Shown one piece after another: positions 53,307-62,516 of a DNA stretch of 64,000 nucleotides. The translations under genes were made by a program, and so were the position numbers. Position 1 is the stretch's first letter. The number at the start of each line of letters is the position of its first letter. This DNA comes from Variovorax sp. J22G73. GTDB lineage: Bacteria > Pseudomonadota > Gammaproteobacteria > Burkholderiales > Burkholderiaceae_C. The notes under the pieces are model-generated. The model saw only the letters and a program-made list of their open reading frames with translations. It was not told the DNA's origin and did not search any database. Location of the stretch: positions 1 to 64,000 of the forward strand of contig NZ_JASZYK010000014.1 of NCBI RefSeq assembly GCF_030317035.1, in the 5' to 3' direction.

Positions 53307-56138
53307 ATGCGGGAAACGAAGTCCACCTGCCCTTACTGCGGCGTCGGCTGCGGCGTCGTCATCGAATCGCGCGGCGACCAGATCACCGGCGTGCGCGGCG
53401 ACCCCGACCACCCCGCCAACTTCGGCCGCCTGTGCACCAAGGGCTCGACGCTGCACCTCACGGCCAGCGCGACGGTCACGCGGCAGACGCGGCTGCTGCA
53501 GCCGCTGCAGCGCCTGGCGCGCGGCGACGCACCGACCGCCGTGCCGTGGGACACCGCCCTGGACAACGCCGCCGGCAAGTTCGCCCAGGTGATCCGCGAC
53601 CACGGGCCGGACGCGGTCGGCTTCTACGTGTCGGGCCAGCTGCTGACCGAGGACTACTACGTCTTCAACAAGCTCGCCAAGGGCCTGGTGGGCACCAACA
53701 ACATCGACACCAACTCGCGCCTCTGCATGAGCAGCGCGGTGGCCGGCTACAAGCAGACGCTGGGCGCCGACGCACCGCCGGCCTGCTACGACGACCTGAA
53801 GCACGCGCAGTGCCTGTTCATCACGGGCAGCAACACGGCGTGGGCGCACCCCATTCTTTTCCGCCGCATCGAAGACGCGAAGGCCGCCAACCCGGCTATG
53901 AAGATCGTGGTGACCGACCCGCGCCGCACCGACACGGTGGAAATCGCCGACCTCTTCCTTCCGCTGCAGCCCGGCACGGACGTGATGCTGTTCAACGGCA
54001 TGCTGCACCTGATGCTGCGCGAAGGCTGGACCGACACGGCCTACATCGCCGCGCACACCAGCGGCTTCGACGCGCTGGAGGCCACGGTGCGCGGCTGCAC
54101 GCCCGACACGGTGGCGCAGGTGTGCGGCATCTCGAAGGCAGACCTGTTCGAGGCGGCGCGCCTGTTCGCGACCTCCCAAGCCACGCTGAGCCTGTATTGC
54201 CAGGGCCTGAACCAGTCGTCCAGCGGCACGGCGAAGAACGCGGCGCTCATCAACCTGCACCTGGCGACGGGGCACATCGGCCGCGCCGGCGCCGGGCCCT
54301 TCTCGCTCACCGGCCAGCCCAACGCCATGGGCGGGCGCGAGGTGGGCGGCCTGGCCAACCTGCTGAGCGCGCACCGCGACCTGGCCAACCCCGCGCACCG
54401 CGCCGAGGTGGCCGCGCTGTGGGGCCTGAACCGGCAGGGGCGCTCCGTGCCCGGCAAGCCGGGCAAGACCGCCATCGAGATGTTCCAGGCGGCGGCCGAC
54501 GGCGAGATCCGCGCGCTGTACATCGCCTGCACCAACCCCGCCCAGTCGATGCCCGACCAGGCCACCGTGCGCCGCGCGCTGGAACGCGCCGAGTTCGTGG
54601 TGGTGCAGGAGGCCTTCGCCACCACCGCCACCTGCGCCTACGCCGACCTGCTCCTGCCCGCCACCACCTGGGGCGAAAAGGAAGGCACCGTGACCAACAG
54701 CGAGCGCCGCATCTCGCGCGTGCGCCCCGCGGTGCCGGCGCCGGGCGACGCGCGCAACGACTGGTCGATTGCGGTGGCGTTCGCGCGCCGGCTCGAGCGG
54801 CAGCTGGGCCGCAACGTGGGCGAGGGGGTCGACGAGACCACGCTGTTCCCCTACGACACGGCCGAGTCGGTGTGGAACGAGCACCGCGAATCGACGCGCG
54901 GGCGCGACCTGGACATCACCGGCATGAGCTACGCCATGCTGGAAACCGCCGGCCCCCAGCAATGGCCGCTGAAGCAAGGCGAAAGCACCGGCCGCGCGCG
55001 CCTGTACGAAGACGGCGTGTTCCCCACGTCCGACGGTCGTGCGCGCTTCGCCGACACCGTCTACCAGCCCGTGGCCGAGGCCCGCGAGCCGCGCTACCCC
55101 TTCTCGCTGAACACCGGCCGGCTGCGCGACCAATGGCACGGCATGAGCCGCACCGGCACGGCCGGGCGGCTGTTCGGGCATGTGTCGGAGCCCGTGGTGC
55201 AGATGCACGCGCAGGACATGGCCCGCCGGCAGCTCCAGGAAGGCGACCTGGTGCATGTCACGTCGAAGCGCGGCTCCATCCTGCTGCCGGCACGCGCCAG
55301 CGCCGAGGTGGGCCTGGGCCAGGCCTTCGTGGCGATGCACTGGGGCGAGGAGTACCTGAGCGGTTGTTCGTCGACCGGCGAGCGGCTGGCAGGCATCAAC
55401 GCGCTGACCACGCCGGCGTATTGCCCCACGTCGAAACAGCCCGAGCTGAAGCACACGCCGGTGAAGATCCTGAAGGCCGAGCTGCCATGGTCGCTGCTAG
55501 CCATGGCCTGGCTGCCCGCAGACGCGGCGCTGACCGCGCAGCGTGCGCTGCGGCCGCTGATGACGATGTTTCCATTCGCCACCTGCGTGCCTTTCGCGGG
55601 GAACACCCAGGGCGATGAACGCTGCGGCCTGCTGTTTCGCGCCGCCGCCCACGAAGCGCCCGACGCCGCGCTGCTCGAGAAGATCGAAGCCCTGCTCGGC
55701 CTGCAGGCCGCCGACACCCTGCGCTACGCCGACCGCCGCCGCGGCCAGCGCCGCGCCGCCCGGCTGCTGCGCCGCGCCGACGGCAGCGTGGGCCTGGAGG
55801 CCTTCTTGCTGGGCGGCGACACCAGCGCCGAAGCCTGGATCGCCACGCTGCTGCGCGAGGAGCTGCCGGCGCAAAGCTACGGCCGGCTGCTGCTCTCGCC
55901 GGGCGCGCGGGCGCCGGTGGCGGTGCAGTCGCGCGGCAAGACGGTGTGCACCTGCTTCAACGTGGCGGACGTGGCGATACAGGCGGAGCTGGGGCGCTGC
56001 GGCGGCACGGCGGAAGAGCGGCTGGGCAAGCTGCAAGGGGCGCTGAAGTGCGGGACGAACTGCGGGTCGTGCATTCCGGAGCTGAAGCGGATGGTGCGGG
56101 CGGTGGCGGTTGAAGCGCAGGCGGAGGTGGCGCTGTGA
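53307..56138 (+). CDS. nasA: Assimilatory nitrate reductase catalytic subunit
   Basis: A 943-residue molybdenum bis-MGD enzyme reducing nitrate to nitrite in the cytoplasm. The N-terminal [4Fe-4S] ligands are C8, C11, C15 and C43, and the likely Mo ligand is C140 in NSRLCMSS. A C-terminal BFD-like [2Fe-2S] domain has C881, C883, C919 and C922, as in Klebsiella NasA, and should accept electrons from NasC. The ATG is decided by GGGGAGGG 4-11 bases upstream; an earlier in-frame start would translate the REP copy into a Pro-rich leader. Length fits NasA-type rather than NarB-type enzymes. Confidence 0.92.
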   Translation: MRETKSTCPYCGVGCGVVIESRGDQITGVRGDPDHPANFGRLCTKGSTLHLTASATVTRQTRLLQPLQRLARGDAPTAVPWDTALDNAAGKFAQVIRDHGPDAVGFYVSGQLLTEDYYVFNKLAKGLVGTNNIDTNSRLCMSSAVAGYKQTLGADAPPACYDDLKHAQCLFITGSNTAWAHPILFRRIEDAKAANPAMKIVVTDPRRTDTVEIADLFLPLQPGTDVMLFNGMLHLMLREGWTDTAYIAAHTSGFDALEATVRGCTPDTVAQVCGISKADLFEAARLFATSQATLSLYCQGLNQSSSGTAKNAALINLHLATGHIGRAGAGPFSLTGQPNAMGGREVGGLANLLSAHRDLANPAHRAEVAALWGLNRQGRSVPGKPGKTAIEMFQAAADGEIRALYIACTNPAQSMPDQATVRRALERAEFVVVQEAFATTATCAYADLLLPATTWGEKEGTVTNSERRISRVRPAVPAPGDARNDWSIAVAFARRLERQLGRNVGEGVDETTLFPYDTAESVWNEHRESTRGRDLDITGMSYAMLETAGPQQWPLKQGESTGRARLYEDGVFPTSDGRARFADTVYQPVAEAREPRYPFSLNTGRLRDQWHGMSRTGTAGRLFGHVSEPVVQMHAQDMARRQLQEGDLVHVTSKRGSILLPARASAEVGLGQAFVAMHWGEEYLSGCSSTGERLAGINALTTPAYCPTSKQPELKHTPVKILKAELPWSLLAMAWLPADAALTAQRALRPLMTMFPFATCVPFAGNTQGDERCGLLFRAAAHEAPDAALLEKIEALLGLQAADTLRYADRRRGQRRAARLLRRADGSVGLEAFLLGGDTSAEAWIATLLREELPAQSYGRLLLSPGARAPVAVQSRGKTVCTCFNVADVAIQAELGRCGGTAEERLGKLQGALKCGTNCGSCIPELKRMVRAVAVEAQAEVAL

Positions 56139-56153
56139 GGCTCCTGCATTGCT

Positions 56154-56187
56154 CCCTCTCCCCTTGGGGAGAGGGCTGGGGTGAGGG
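56154..56187. repeat. REP-like palindrome C, after nasA
   Basis: CCCTCTCCCC (56154-56163) pairs over 10 bp with GGGGAGAGGG (56166-56175), followed by CTGGGGTGAGGG. It has the same orientation as copy A and faces copy D 40 bases on. Confidence 0.85.
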
Positions 56188-56227
56188 TGAGCGGCAATGA
56201 CGCCCACGCGACGTTGGAAAGCCGCCG

Positions 56228-56266
56228 CCCTCACCCTAGCCCTCTCCCCGAGGGGAGAGGGGACAA
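56228..56266. repeat. REP-like palindrome D, before the ybiB-like gene
   Basis: CCCTCACCCTAG leads into CCCTCTCCCC (56240-56249) paired with GGGGAGAGGG (56252-56261). It is inverted relative to copy C, so C and D make a bacterial interspersed mosaic (BIME-like) pair. The two fill most of the 200-bp gap between nasA and the next gene. Confidence 0.85.
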
Positions 56267-56338
56267 AACCAGAAGCCGACCCCATGCATAAGCCGAATGA
56301 CATTCCGGCATAAGCCTTGCAGGACAATCCCCCCACCC

Positions 56339-57244
56339 ATGGGAATCAGCCAATACATCAAGGAAATCGGCCGCGGCGCGCGAGGCGCCAAGCCGCTCAC
56401 GCGCGAACAGGCCACCGACCTGTTCGCCCAGGTGCTGGACGGCACCGTCACCGACCTCGAAATCGGCGGCTTCTGCCTGGCCATGCGCATCAAGGGCGAG
56501 ACGCCCGAGGAGATGGCGGGCTTTCTGGACGCCACCCACGCGCGGCTGAACCGCATTCCGGCCGGCGACCGCCCGCTGGTGGTGCTGCCCAGCTACAACG
56601 GCGCGCGCAAGCTGCCGGTGCTCACGCCGCTGCTGGCGCTGCTGCTGGCCCGAGAAGGCCTGCCGGTGCTGGTGCACGGCAGCGCCAGCGAAACCTCGCG
56701 CGTGCTGGCGTCGAACGTGCTGGCCGCGATGGACCTGCTGCCGCTCACCGCCATTCGCTCCATCGCCAACGGCGAAGCGGCCTTCGCACCCACCGAGCTG
56801 CTGAACCCTGCCCTGAAGCGCCTGCTCGACGTGCGCCGCGTGGTCGGCCTGCGCAACCCGGGCCACAGCGTGGTCAAGCTCATGCAGCCCGGCGCCGGCG
56901 CCTGCGTGGTGGTCGCGAGCTACACGCACCCCGAATACGCCCGCACCATGGGCGAGACCTTCGAGCTCACGGGGCAGACCGCCCTGCTCTCGCGCGGCCT
57001 CGAAGGCGAAGTGGTGTCCGACCCGCGCCGCACCGCGCAGATCGACGGCTTCGTGCGCGGCGCGCGCACCGAGCTGCAGGCCCAGCAGCCCGGCACCACC
57101 AGCGAGGTGCCGGGGCTCCCGAAGGAAATCGACGTGGCCACCACGGCCGACTACACGCGCCGCGTGCTGGCCGGCGAGCTTCCGGTGCCCGAGGCCATCG
57201 CGACGCAGGTCAGGCACATCACGCAACTGGCATCCCACGCATGA
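56339..57244 (+). CDS. ybiB: TrpD2/YbiB-family nucleic-acid-binding protein
   Basis: A 301-residue protein of the anthranilate phosphoribosyltransferase-like fold. The N-terminal helical block ends in GFCLAMRIKGETPEEMAGFL, as in TrpD. The PRPP-binding GTGGD motif is replaced by LPSYNGARK, marking the YbiB (TrpD2) branch. E. coli YbiB binds nucleic acids without clear sequence preference and is SOS-induced. It overlaps cobA by 4 bases (ATGA), tying it to the nitrate/siroheme genes. A direct role in nitrate assimilation is not established. Confidence 0.88.
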   Translation: MGISQYIKEIGRGARGAKPLTREQATDLFAQVLDGTVTDLEIGGFCLAMRIKGETPEEMAGFLDATHARLNRIPAGDRPLVVLPSYNGARKLPVLTPLLALLLAREGLPVLVHGSASETSRVLASNVLAAMDLLPLTAIRSIANGEAAFAPTELLNPALKRLLDVRRVVGLRNPGHSVVKLMQPGAGACVVVASYTHPEYARTMGETFELTGQTALLSRGLEGEVVSDPRRTAQIDGFVRGARTELQAQQPGTTSEVPGLPKEIDVATTADYTRRVLAGELPVPEAIATQVRHITQLASHA

Positions 57245-58059
57245 ACCACGACGACCACCACAACCCCTCCGCCCCCCTCGTCACCGGCCGCTGCACCCTG
57301 GTCGGCGCCGGCCCGGGCGACCCGGAGCTACTGACGGTCAAGGCCGTGAAGGCGATCCAGGCCGCCACGGTGCTGCTGGTGGACGACCTGGTGAACGACG
57401 AGATCCTGGCCTACGCCCGGCCCGGCGCGCGCATCGTGCACGTGGGCAAGCGCGGCGGCTGCAAGAGCACGCCGCAGGCCTTCATCGAGCGGCTGATGAT
57501 CACCGCGGTGCGCGAAGGCGAGACCGTGGTGCGGCTGAAGGGCGGCGACCCGTTCATCTTCGGGCGCGGCGGCGAAGAGGTGGCGCACCTGCGCGAGGCC
57601 GGCATCGAGTGCGCGGTGGTCAACGGCATCACCGCCGGGCTGGCGGCCGTCACCTCGCTGGGCGTGCCGCTCACGCACCGCGACCATGCGCAGGGCGTGG
57701 TGTTCGTCACCGGCCATGCCAAGACCGGCGCCGGCGCGGCCGAAGACCCGACCGACTGGCGCGCGCTGGCCGCCATGGCCTGCAACGCGCGCCTCACGCT
57801 GGTGATCTACATGGGCGTGGCGGGCGCCGGGCACATCGAGCGCGAGCTGCTGCACGGCCTGCCGGGCGACACGCCAGTGGCCGTCATCCAGCATGCGAGC
57901 CTGCCGCAGCAGCGGCACATCGCGACCACGCTCGACAAGCTGCACAGCGGCATCGCCGAGGCCGGCCTCGCCAGCCCGGCGGTGATCGTGGTGGGCGACG
58001 TGCTGCGCGGACTGGCCGCGGCGCAGCTGCCGGTGGACGCGGGCAAGTTCGGCACCTGA
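57241..58059 (+). CDS. cobA: Uroporphyrinogen-III C-methyltransferase
   Basis: A 272-residue SUMT. It makes precorrin-2 from uroporphyrinogen III with two SAM-dependent methylations, the first step towards siroheme. Motifs are LVGAGPGDPELLTVKA, RLKGGDPFIFGRGGEE and VVNGITAGLAA. It is a single-domain CobA, not the CysG fusion. Siroheme is the cofactor of assimilatory nitrite and sulfite reductases, which explains its place at the end of the nas locus. Coupled to ybiB by an ATGA overlap. Confidence 0.95.
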   Translation: MNHDDHHNPSAPLVTGRCTLVGAGPGDPELLTVKAVKAIQAATVLLVDDLVNDEILAYARPGARIVHVGKRGGCKSTPQAFIERLMITAVREGETVVRLKGGDPFIFGRGGEEVAHLREAGIECAVVNGITAGLAAVTSLGVPLTHRDHAQGVVFVTGHAKTGAGAAEDPTDWRALAAMACNARLTLVIYMGVAGAGHIERELLHGLPGDTPVAVIQHASLPQQRHIATTLDKLHSGIAEAGLASPAVIVVGDVLRGLAAAQLPVDAGKFGT

Positions 58060-58112
58060 TCGCGCGGCGGTAGCGCCCCAAGGCTGGGCCACCGCGCAGC
58101 CCGTCTTACCGC

Positions 58113-58185
58113 GACCGGCACGCGCCGGTCTGTACGCCTTTCGGCCCCCCGCCCTCCCCCCGGTCCGCACCCCGCTTTGGTGCGG
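58113..58185. other. Two hairpins between cobA and the next operon
   Basis: GACCGGC (58113-58119) pairs with GCCGGTC (58124-58130), and CCGCACC (58165-58171) with GGTGCGG (58179-58185). The first may help end the cobA transcript, though only a weak T tail follows. The second lies 6 bases before the first possible start codon of the ATPase gene and could affect its translation. Confidence 0.45.
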
Positions 58186-58191
58186 CGTGGC

Positions 58192-59334
58192 ATGGATCCT
58201 GCTGAGCTTTCGGCAATGAATGCCGTCGCCACGCCAGTTCCCGCCGCCGTCGAGATCGTCGCGCTCACCAAGCGCTACGCCCCCGGCACGCCGGCCGCCG
58301 TCGACCAGATCGACCTGCGCATCGCCAGCGGCAGCTACTGCTGCCTGCTGGGCCCCTCGGGCTGCGGCAAGAGCACCACGCTGCGCATGGTCGCGGGGCA
58401 CGAATCGGTCACCAGCGGCGACATCCTGCTGGACAACCGCAACATCACCAACCTGCCCGCCGCCGCGCGCGGCACGGCCATGATGTTCCAGAGCTTCGCG
58501 CTGTTCCCGCACCTCTCGGCCACCGACAACGTGGCCTTCAGCCTGAAGATGAAGGGCGTGGGCAAGGCCGAGCGCCAGAAGCGCGCGCACGACCTGCTCG
58601 ACCGCGTGGCCATGGGCCACCTGGCCGAGCGCAAGCCCGGCGAACTTTCCGGCGGCCAGCAGCAGCGCGTGGCGCTGGCGCGGGCGCTCATCACCGAGCC
58701 GCGCGTGCTGCTGCTCGACGAGCCGCTGTCGGCGCTCGACCCGTTCCTGCGCATCCAGATGCGCGCCGAGCTGCGGCGCTGGCAGAAGGAACTGGGCCTG
58801 ACCTTCGTGCACGTCACGCACTCGCAGGAAGAAGCCATGGCGCTGGCCGACACCATGGTGGTCATGAACCACGGCGTGATCGAGCAGGTCGGTGCGCCGC
58901 ACGCCATCTACAACCACCCGGCCAGCGAGTTCGTGGCGCGCTTCATGGGCGGGCACAACGTGTTCGACACGCCCGCCGGCCCCATCGCCGTGCGCAACGA
59001 CCACATGCGCATCGCCGCGGTGGACGGTGCCGCCACGCATGGCCTGGCCGCCAAGGTGACCGACGTCGAGTACCAGGGCACCTACGTGCTGCTGGGCCTG
59101 GCGCTGGACGCCGCCGCGCCGGGCCGCCAGAGCGTGTCGGTGCTGCTCGGCGAGGCCGCCTTTCTTGCCAGCCCCTACAGCCCGGGTGACAGCGTGCGCC
59201 TGTCGTGGGCCGAGGCCGACGCCCGCACCCTGGGCCCCGGCGTGAAGCCGCCGGGCCAGCGCTCGGCCGCCACCGCCACCACCCCCGCCGGCGCGCTGCG
59301 CGACGACACCGCCGCGATCGCCATGACGCTTTGA
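58192..59334 (+). CDS. Spermidine/putrescine-type ABC transporter ATP-binding protein
   Basis: A 380-residue PotA-like ATPase with Walker A GPSGCGKST, signature LSGGQQQR, Walker B VLLLDEPLSALD, and a C-terminal TOBE domain (about residues 275-350). It opens a four-gene importer operon. Neither possible start (58192 or the ATG at 58216) has a clear ribosome-binding site; the later one gives MNAVATPVP. Substrates of this class include polyamines, opines and other organic cations. Confidence 0.88.
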   Translation: MDPAELSAMNAVATPVPAAVEIVALTKRYAPGTPAAVDQIDLRIASGSYCCLLGPSGCGKSTTLRMVAGHESVTSGDILLDNRNITNLPAAARGTAMMFQSFALFPHLSATDNVAFSLKMKGVGKAERQKRAHDLLDRVAMGHLAERKPGELSGGQQQRVALARALITEPRVLLLDEPLSALDPFLRIQMRAELRRWQKELGLTFVHVTHSQEEAMALADTMVVMNHGVIEQVGAPHAIYNHPASEFVARFMGGHNVFDTPAGPIAVRNDHMRIAAVDGAATHGLAAKVTDVEYQGTYVLLGLALDAAAPGRQSVSVLLGEAAFLASPYSPGDSVRLSWAEADARTLGPGVKPPGQRSAATATTPAGALRDDTAAIAMTL

Positions 59335-59408
59335 GCGCGCGGCGCCTTCCGTTTTTTGTGCCCCTTCCCCTCCCGCTTTCCAGCGACTTTTTCCACGGAG
59401 ACTTTGCA

Positions 59409-60677
59409 ATGACCGAACCCATCGACTCGTCCACCGGCGTCAAGCGCCGCACGCTGCTGCAAGGCACCGCCGGTATCCTGGCCACGGGCATCGCGCCCTT
59501 CGTGCATGCGCAGGAAAAGATCGTGCTGCGCTACCTGGGCACCGCCGTGAACCAGGACAAGGCCATCGCCGAGAAGTTCAAGGCCGACACCGGCATCGAG
59601 ATCCAGTACGTGGCCGTCACCACCGACGACGTGACCAAGCGCGCCGTGACCGCGCCCAACAGCTTCGACCTGATCGACACCGAGTTCTTCTCGCTGAAGA
59701 AGATCGTGCCCACCGGCAACCTGAAGGGCATCGACACCAAGCGCGTGAAGAACGCCGACAAGATCACCTCGCTGTTCACCAAGGGCGAAGTCGCCGGCAA
59801 GAAGGTGGGCGACCAGGGTACGGCGCCGGTGAAGGTGATCTACCTCGAGGGCGAGAAGAGCAAGGTCTTCGCCAAGTCGGCCACGCAGTTCATGTCGCTC
59901 ATTCCGACCACCTACAACGCCGACACGCTGGGCATTCGCCCCGACCTCATCAAGCGCCCCATTACCTCGTGGGCCGAGCTGCTGAACCCCGAGTTCAAGG
60001 GCAAGGCCGCGATCCTGAACATTCCGTCGATCGGCATCATGGACGCCGCGATGGTGGTGGAGGCCAAGGGCATCCACAAGTACGCCGACAAGGGCAACAT
60101 GACCAAGGCCGAGATCGACCTGACGATCAAGGCGCTCATCGAGGCCAAGAAGGCCGGCCAGTTCCGCGCGCTGTGGAAGGACTTCAACGAGTCGGTCAAC
60201 CTCATGGCCTCGGGCGAAGTGGTGATCCAGTCGATGTGGTCGCCGGCCGTGACGGCCGTGCGCGGCAAGGGCATCGACTGCACCTTCCAGCCGCTGAAGG
60301 AAGGCTATCGCGCCTGGGCCTCGGGCTTCGGGCTGCCGGCCACGCTGTCGGGCAAGAAGCTCGACGGCGCGTACGAGTTCATCAACTGGTTCCTCGACGG
60401 CTGGGCCGGCGCGTACCTCAACCGCCAGGGCTACTACAGCGCCGTGCTGGACACCGCCAAGACCAAGATGGAAGGCTACGAGTGGGCCTACTGGATGGAA
60501 GGCAAGCCCGCCGCGCAGGACATCAAGAGCCCGCAGGGCGACGTGATCGCCAAGGCCGGTTCGGTGCGCGACGGCGGCAGCTACGAGCAGCGCATGGGCG
60601 GCATCGCCTGCTGGAACGCGGTGATGGACGAGAACGAATACATGGTTCGCAAGTGGAACGAATTCGTCGCGGCCTGA
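59409..60677 (+). CDS. Polyamine-type ABC transporter substrate-binding protein
   Basis: A 422-residue type II periplasmic binding protein of the PotD/PotF class. It has a twin-arginine signal (VKRRTLLQGTAGILATGIA) with cleavage near VHAQ. The ribosome-binding site GGAGA lies 8 bases before the ATG. It supplies the two permeases that follow. The protein is longer than E. coli PotD (about 350 residues), so a ligand other than spermidine is possible. Confidence 0.87.
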   Translation: MTEPIDSSTGVKRRTLLQGTAGILATGIAPFVHAQEKIVLRYLGTAVNQDKAIAEKFKADTGIEIQYVAVTTDDVTKRAVTAPNSFDLIDTEFFSLKKIVPTGNLKGIDTKRVKNADKITSLFTKGEVAGKKVGDQGTAPVKVIYLEGEKSKVFAKSATQFMSLIPTTYNADTLGIRPDLIKRPITSWAELLNPEFKGKAAILNIPSIGIMDAAMVVEAKGIHKYADKGNMTKAEIDLTIKALIEAKKAGQFRALWKDFNESVNLMASGEVVIQSMWSPAVTAVRGKGIDCTFQPLKEGYRAWASGFGLPATLSGKKLDGAYEFINWFLDGWAGAYLNRQGYYSAVLDTAKTKMEGYEWAYWMEGKPAAQDIKSPQGDVIAKAGSVRDGGSYEQRMGGIACWNAVMDENEYMVRKWNEFVAA

Positions 60678-60705
60678 GCGCGCGACCCCGCAGGACACCA
60701 TCGAC

Positions 60706-61623
60706 ATGAGCGCACCCGCCGCGTCCGGCCACGCCGCCACCATGCCCACGCACACCGTGAAAGCCTGGTGGCAGGCGGCGCCGTTCGCGCTGGTGTTCCT
60801 GCTGTTCTTCCTGATTCCGCTGGCGCTGGTCGCGATGGTCAGCCTGTGGAACTTCAACGAGTACGAGCTGATCCCGGCCGTCACGCTGCGCAACTACCTG
60901 AGCCTGTTCGACGGGTGCTCGCGCCTCACGGACAACGGCGACCTGTGCGTCACGCTGAACACCTACCTCAGCACCTTCAAGTTCTGCCTGCTGGTGTGGG
61001 GCATCACGCTGCTCATCGGGTTTTCGGTGGCCTACTTCCTGGCGTTCCATGTGCGCTCGTCGACCATGCAGACAGTGCTGTTCGTGCTGTGCACGGTGCC
61101 GTTCTGGACGTCGAACGTGATCCGCATGATTTCGTGGGTACCTCTCCTGGGGCGCAACGGGCTGGTCAACCAGGCGTTGATGGGCACGGGCCTGGTGAAC
61201 CAGCCGGTCGAGTGGCTGCTGTTCTCCGACTTCTCGGTGGTGCTGGCCTTCGTGCACCTGTACACGATGTTCATGATTGTGCCCATCTTCAACAGCATGA
61301 TGCGCATCGACCGTTCGCTGCTCGAGGCGGCGAGCGACGCGGGCGCCTCGGGCTGGCAGACGCTGTGGAACGTGGTGGTGCCGCTGTCGCGCACGGGCAT
61401 CCTGATCGGCTCGATCTTCGTGATCACCATCGTCATGGGCGACTTCGTGACCATCGGCGTGATGGGTGGCCAGCAGATCGCCTCCATCGGCAAGATCATC
61501 CAGGTGCAGACCTCGTACCTGCAGTTTCCCCTGGCCGCGGCCAACGCGATGATTCTTCTGGCGGTGGTGCTGATGATCATCTGGGGCCTGACGCGGCTGG
61601 TCGACATTCGCAAGGAGCTCTGA
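60706..61623 (+). CDS. Polyamine-type ABC transporter permease (PotB-like)
   Basis: A 305-residue inner-membrane permease with about six helices. The EAA loop reads LLEAASDAGASGWQTLWNVVVP near residues 205-225 (in part), the contact site for the ATPase. It starts 28 bases after the binding-protein gene and is followed after two bases by the second permease. Confidence 0.9.
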   Translation: MSAPAASGHAATMPTHTVKAWWQAAPFALVFLLFFLIPLALVAMVSLWNFNEYELIPAVTLRNYLSLFDGCSRLTDNGDLCVTLNTYLSTFKFCLLVWGITLLIGFSVAYFLAFHVRSSTMQTVLFVLCTVPFWTSNVIRMISWVPLLGRNGLVNQALMGTGLVNQPVEWLLFSDFSVVLAFVHLYTMFMIVPIFNSMMRIDRSLLEAASDAGASGWQTLWNVVVPLSRTGILIGSIFVITIVMGDFVTIGVMGGQQIASIGKIIQVQTSYLQFPLAAANAMILLAVVLMIIWGLTRLVDIRKEL

Positions 61624-61625
61624 GC

Positions 61626-62516
61626 ATGCAGACGCCCATCAGCGCGCAGCGCGCCCCCGGCTTCTGGCCCCTCGCCACGGTCTTCGCCCTCTTCGTGCTG
61701 TTTCTCTACGGCCCGATGATCACGATCTTCGTGCTGAGCTTCCAGGGCCCCGAAGGCGGCCTGACCTTTCCGTTGCGCGGCGTTTCGCTGCACTGGTTCT
61801 ACAAGCTGGCCGAAGGGCTGGGCACGGTCGACATCGGCGCGGCGTTCAGGCGCTCGCTGGCGCTGGGCGCGGTGGTGATGGCCTTCACCGTGGTGCTGTC
61901 GGTGCTCGCGGGCCTGGCCTTTCGCAAGAAGCTCAAAGGCAGCAACGCGCTGTTCTTCGTGACGGTGGCCAGCCTGATCATGCCGTCGATCATCATTTCG
62001 CTGGGCATCGGGCTGCAGTTCCGGCTGCTGGACACGGGCATCAAGGGCCTGCTGACGGCCGTGGACGCGACCTCGCTGCTCGAAGGCTATGGCACGGCGC
62101 TGGGCCTGTTCAGCTCCGCGCTCGGGGCGCACCTGACGTGGACGCTGCCCTTCGGCCTGCTCATCATGTTCGCGGTGTTCAACCGCTTCAACCCGGCCTA
62201 CGAAGAAGCCGCGCGCGACCTGGGTGCCACGCCCTGGCAAACCTTCCGCTTCGTGGTGCTGCCGCTGATCGGCCCGTCGATCGTGGGCATCGGCATGTTC
62301 GGCTTCACGCTGTCGTGGGACGAAATTGCGCGCACCTCGCAAGCCATCGGCGACGTCAACACGCTGCCGCTGGAACTGCAGGGGCTGACCTCGACGGTGA
62401 CCACGCCTTCGATCTATGCACTGGGCACGGTGACCACCGTGGTGTCGCTGCTGGTCATGGCCGTGGCGCTGGGCTCGGCCGCGCTGCTGCGCAGGCGCGC
62501 GACCCGCAAGCGCTAG
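61626..62516 (+). CDS. Polyamine-type ABC transporter permease (PotC-like)
   Basis: A 296-residue permease pairing with the previous one. The EAA loop is YEEAARDLGATPWQTFRFVV near residue 195. About six helices fit the family. It ends the operon, and its stop overlaps the stop of the convergent racemase gene by 4 bases, leaving no room for a separate terminator. Confidence 0.9.
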   Translation: MQTPISAQRAPGFWPLATVFALFVLFLYGPMITIFVLSFQGPEGGLTFPLRGVSLHWFYKLAEGLGTVDIGAAFRRSLALGAVVMAFTVVLSVLAGLAFRKKLKGSNALFFVTVASLIMPSIIISLGIGLQFRLLDTGIKGLLTAVDATSLLEGYGTALGLFSSALGAHLTWTLPFGLLIMFAVFNRFNPAYEEAARDLGATPWQTFRFVVLPLIGPSIVGIGMFGFTLSWDEIARTSQAIGDVNTLPLELQGLTSTVTTPSIYALGTVTTVVSLLVMAVALGSAALLRRRATRKR

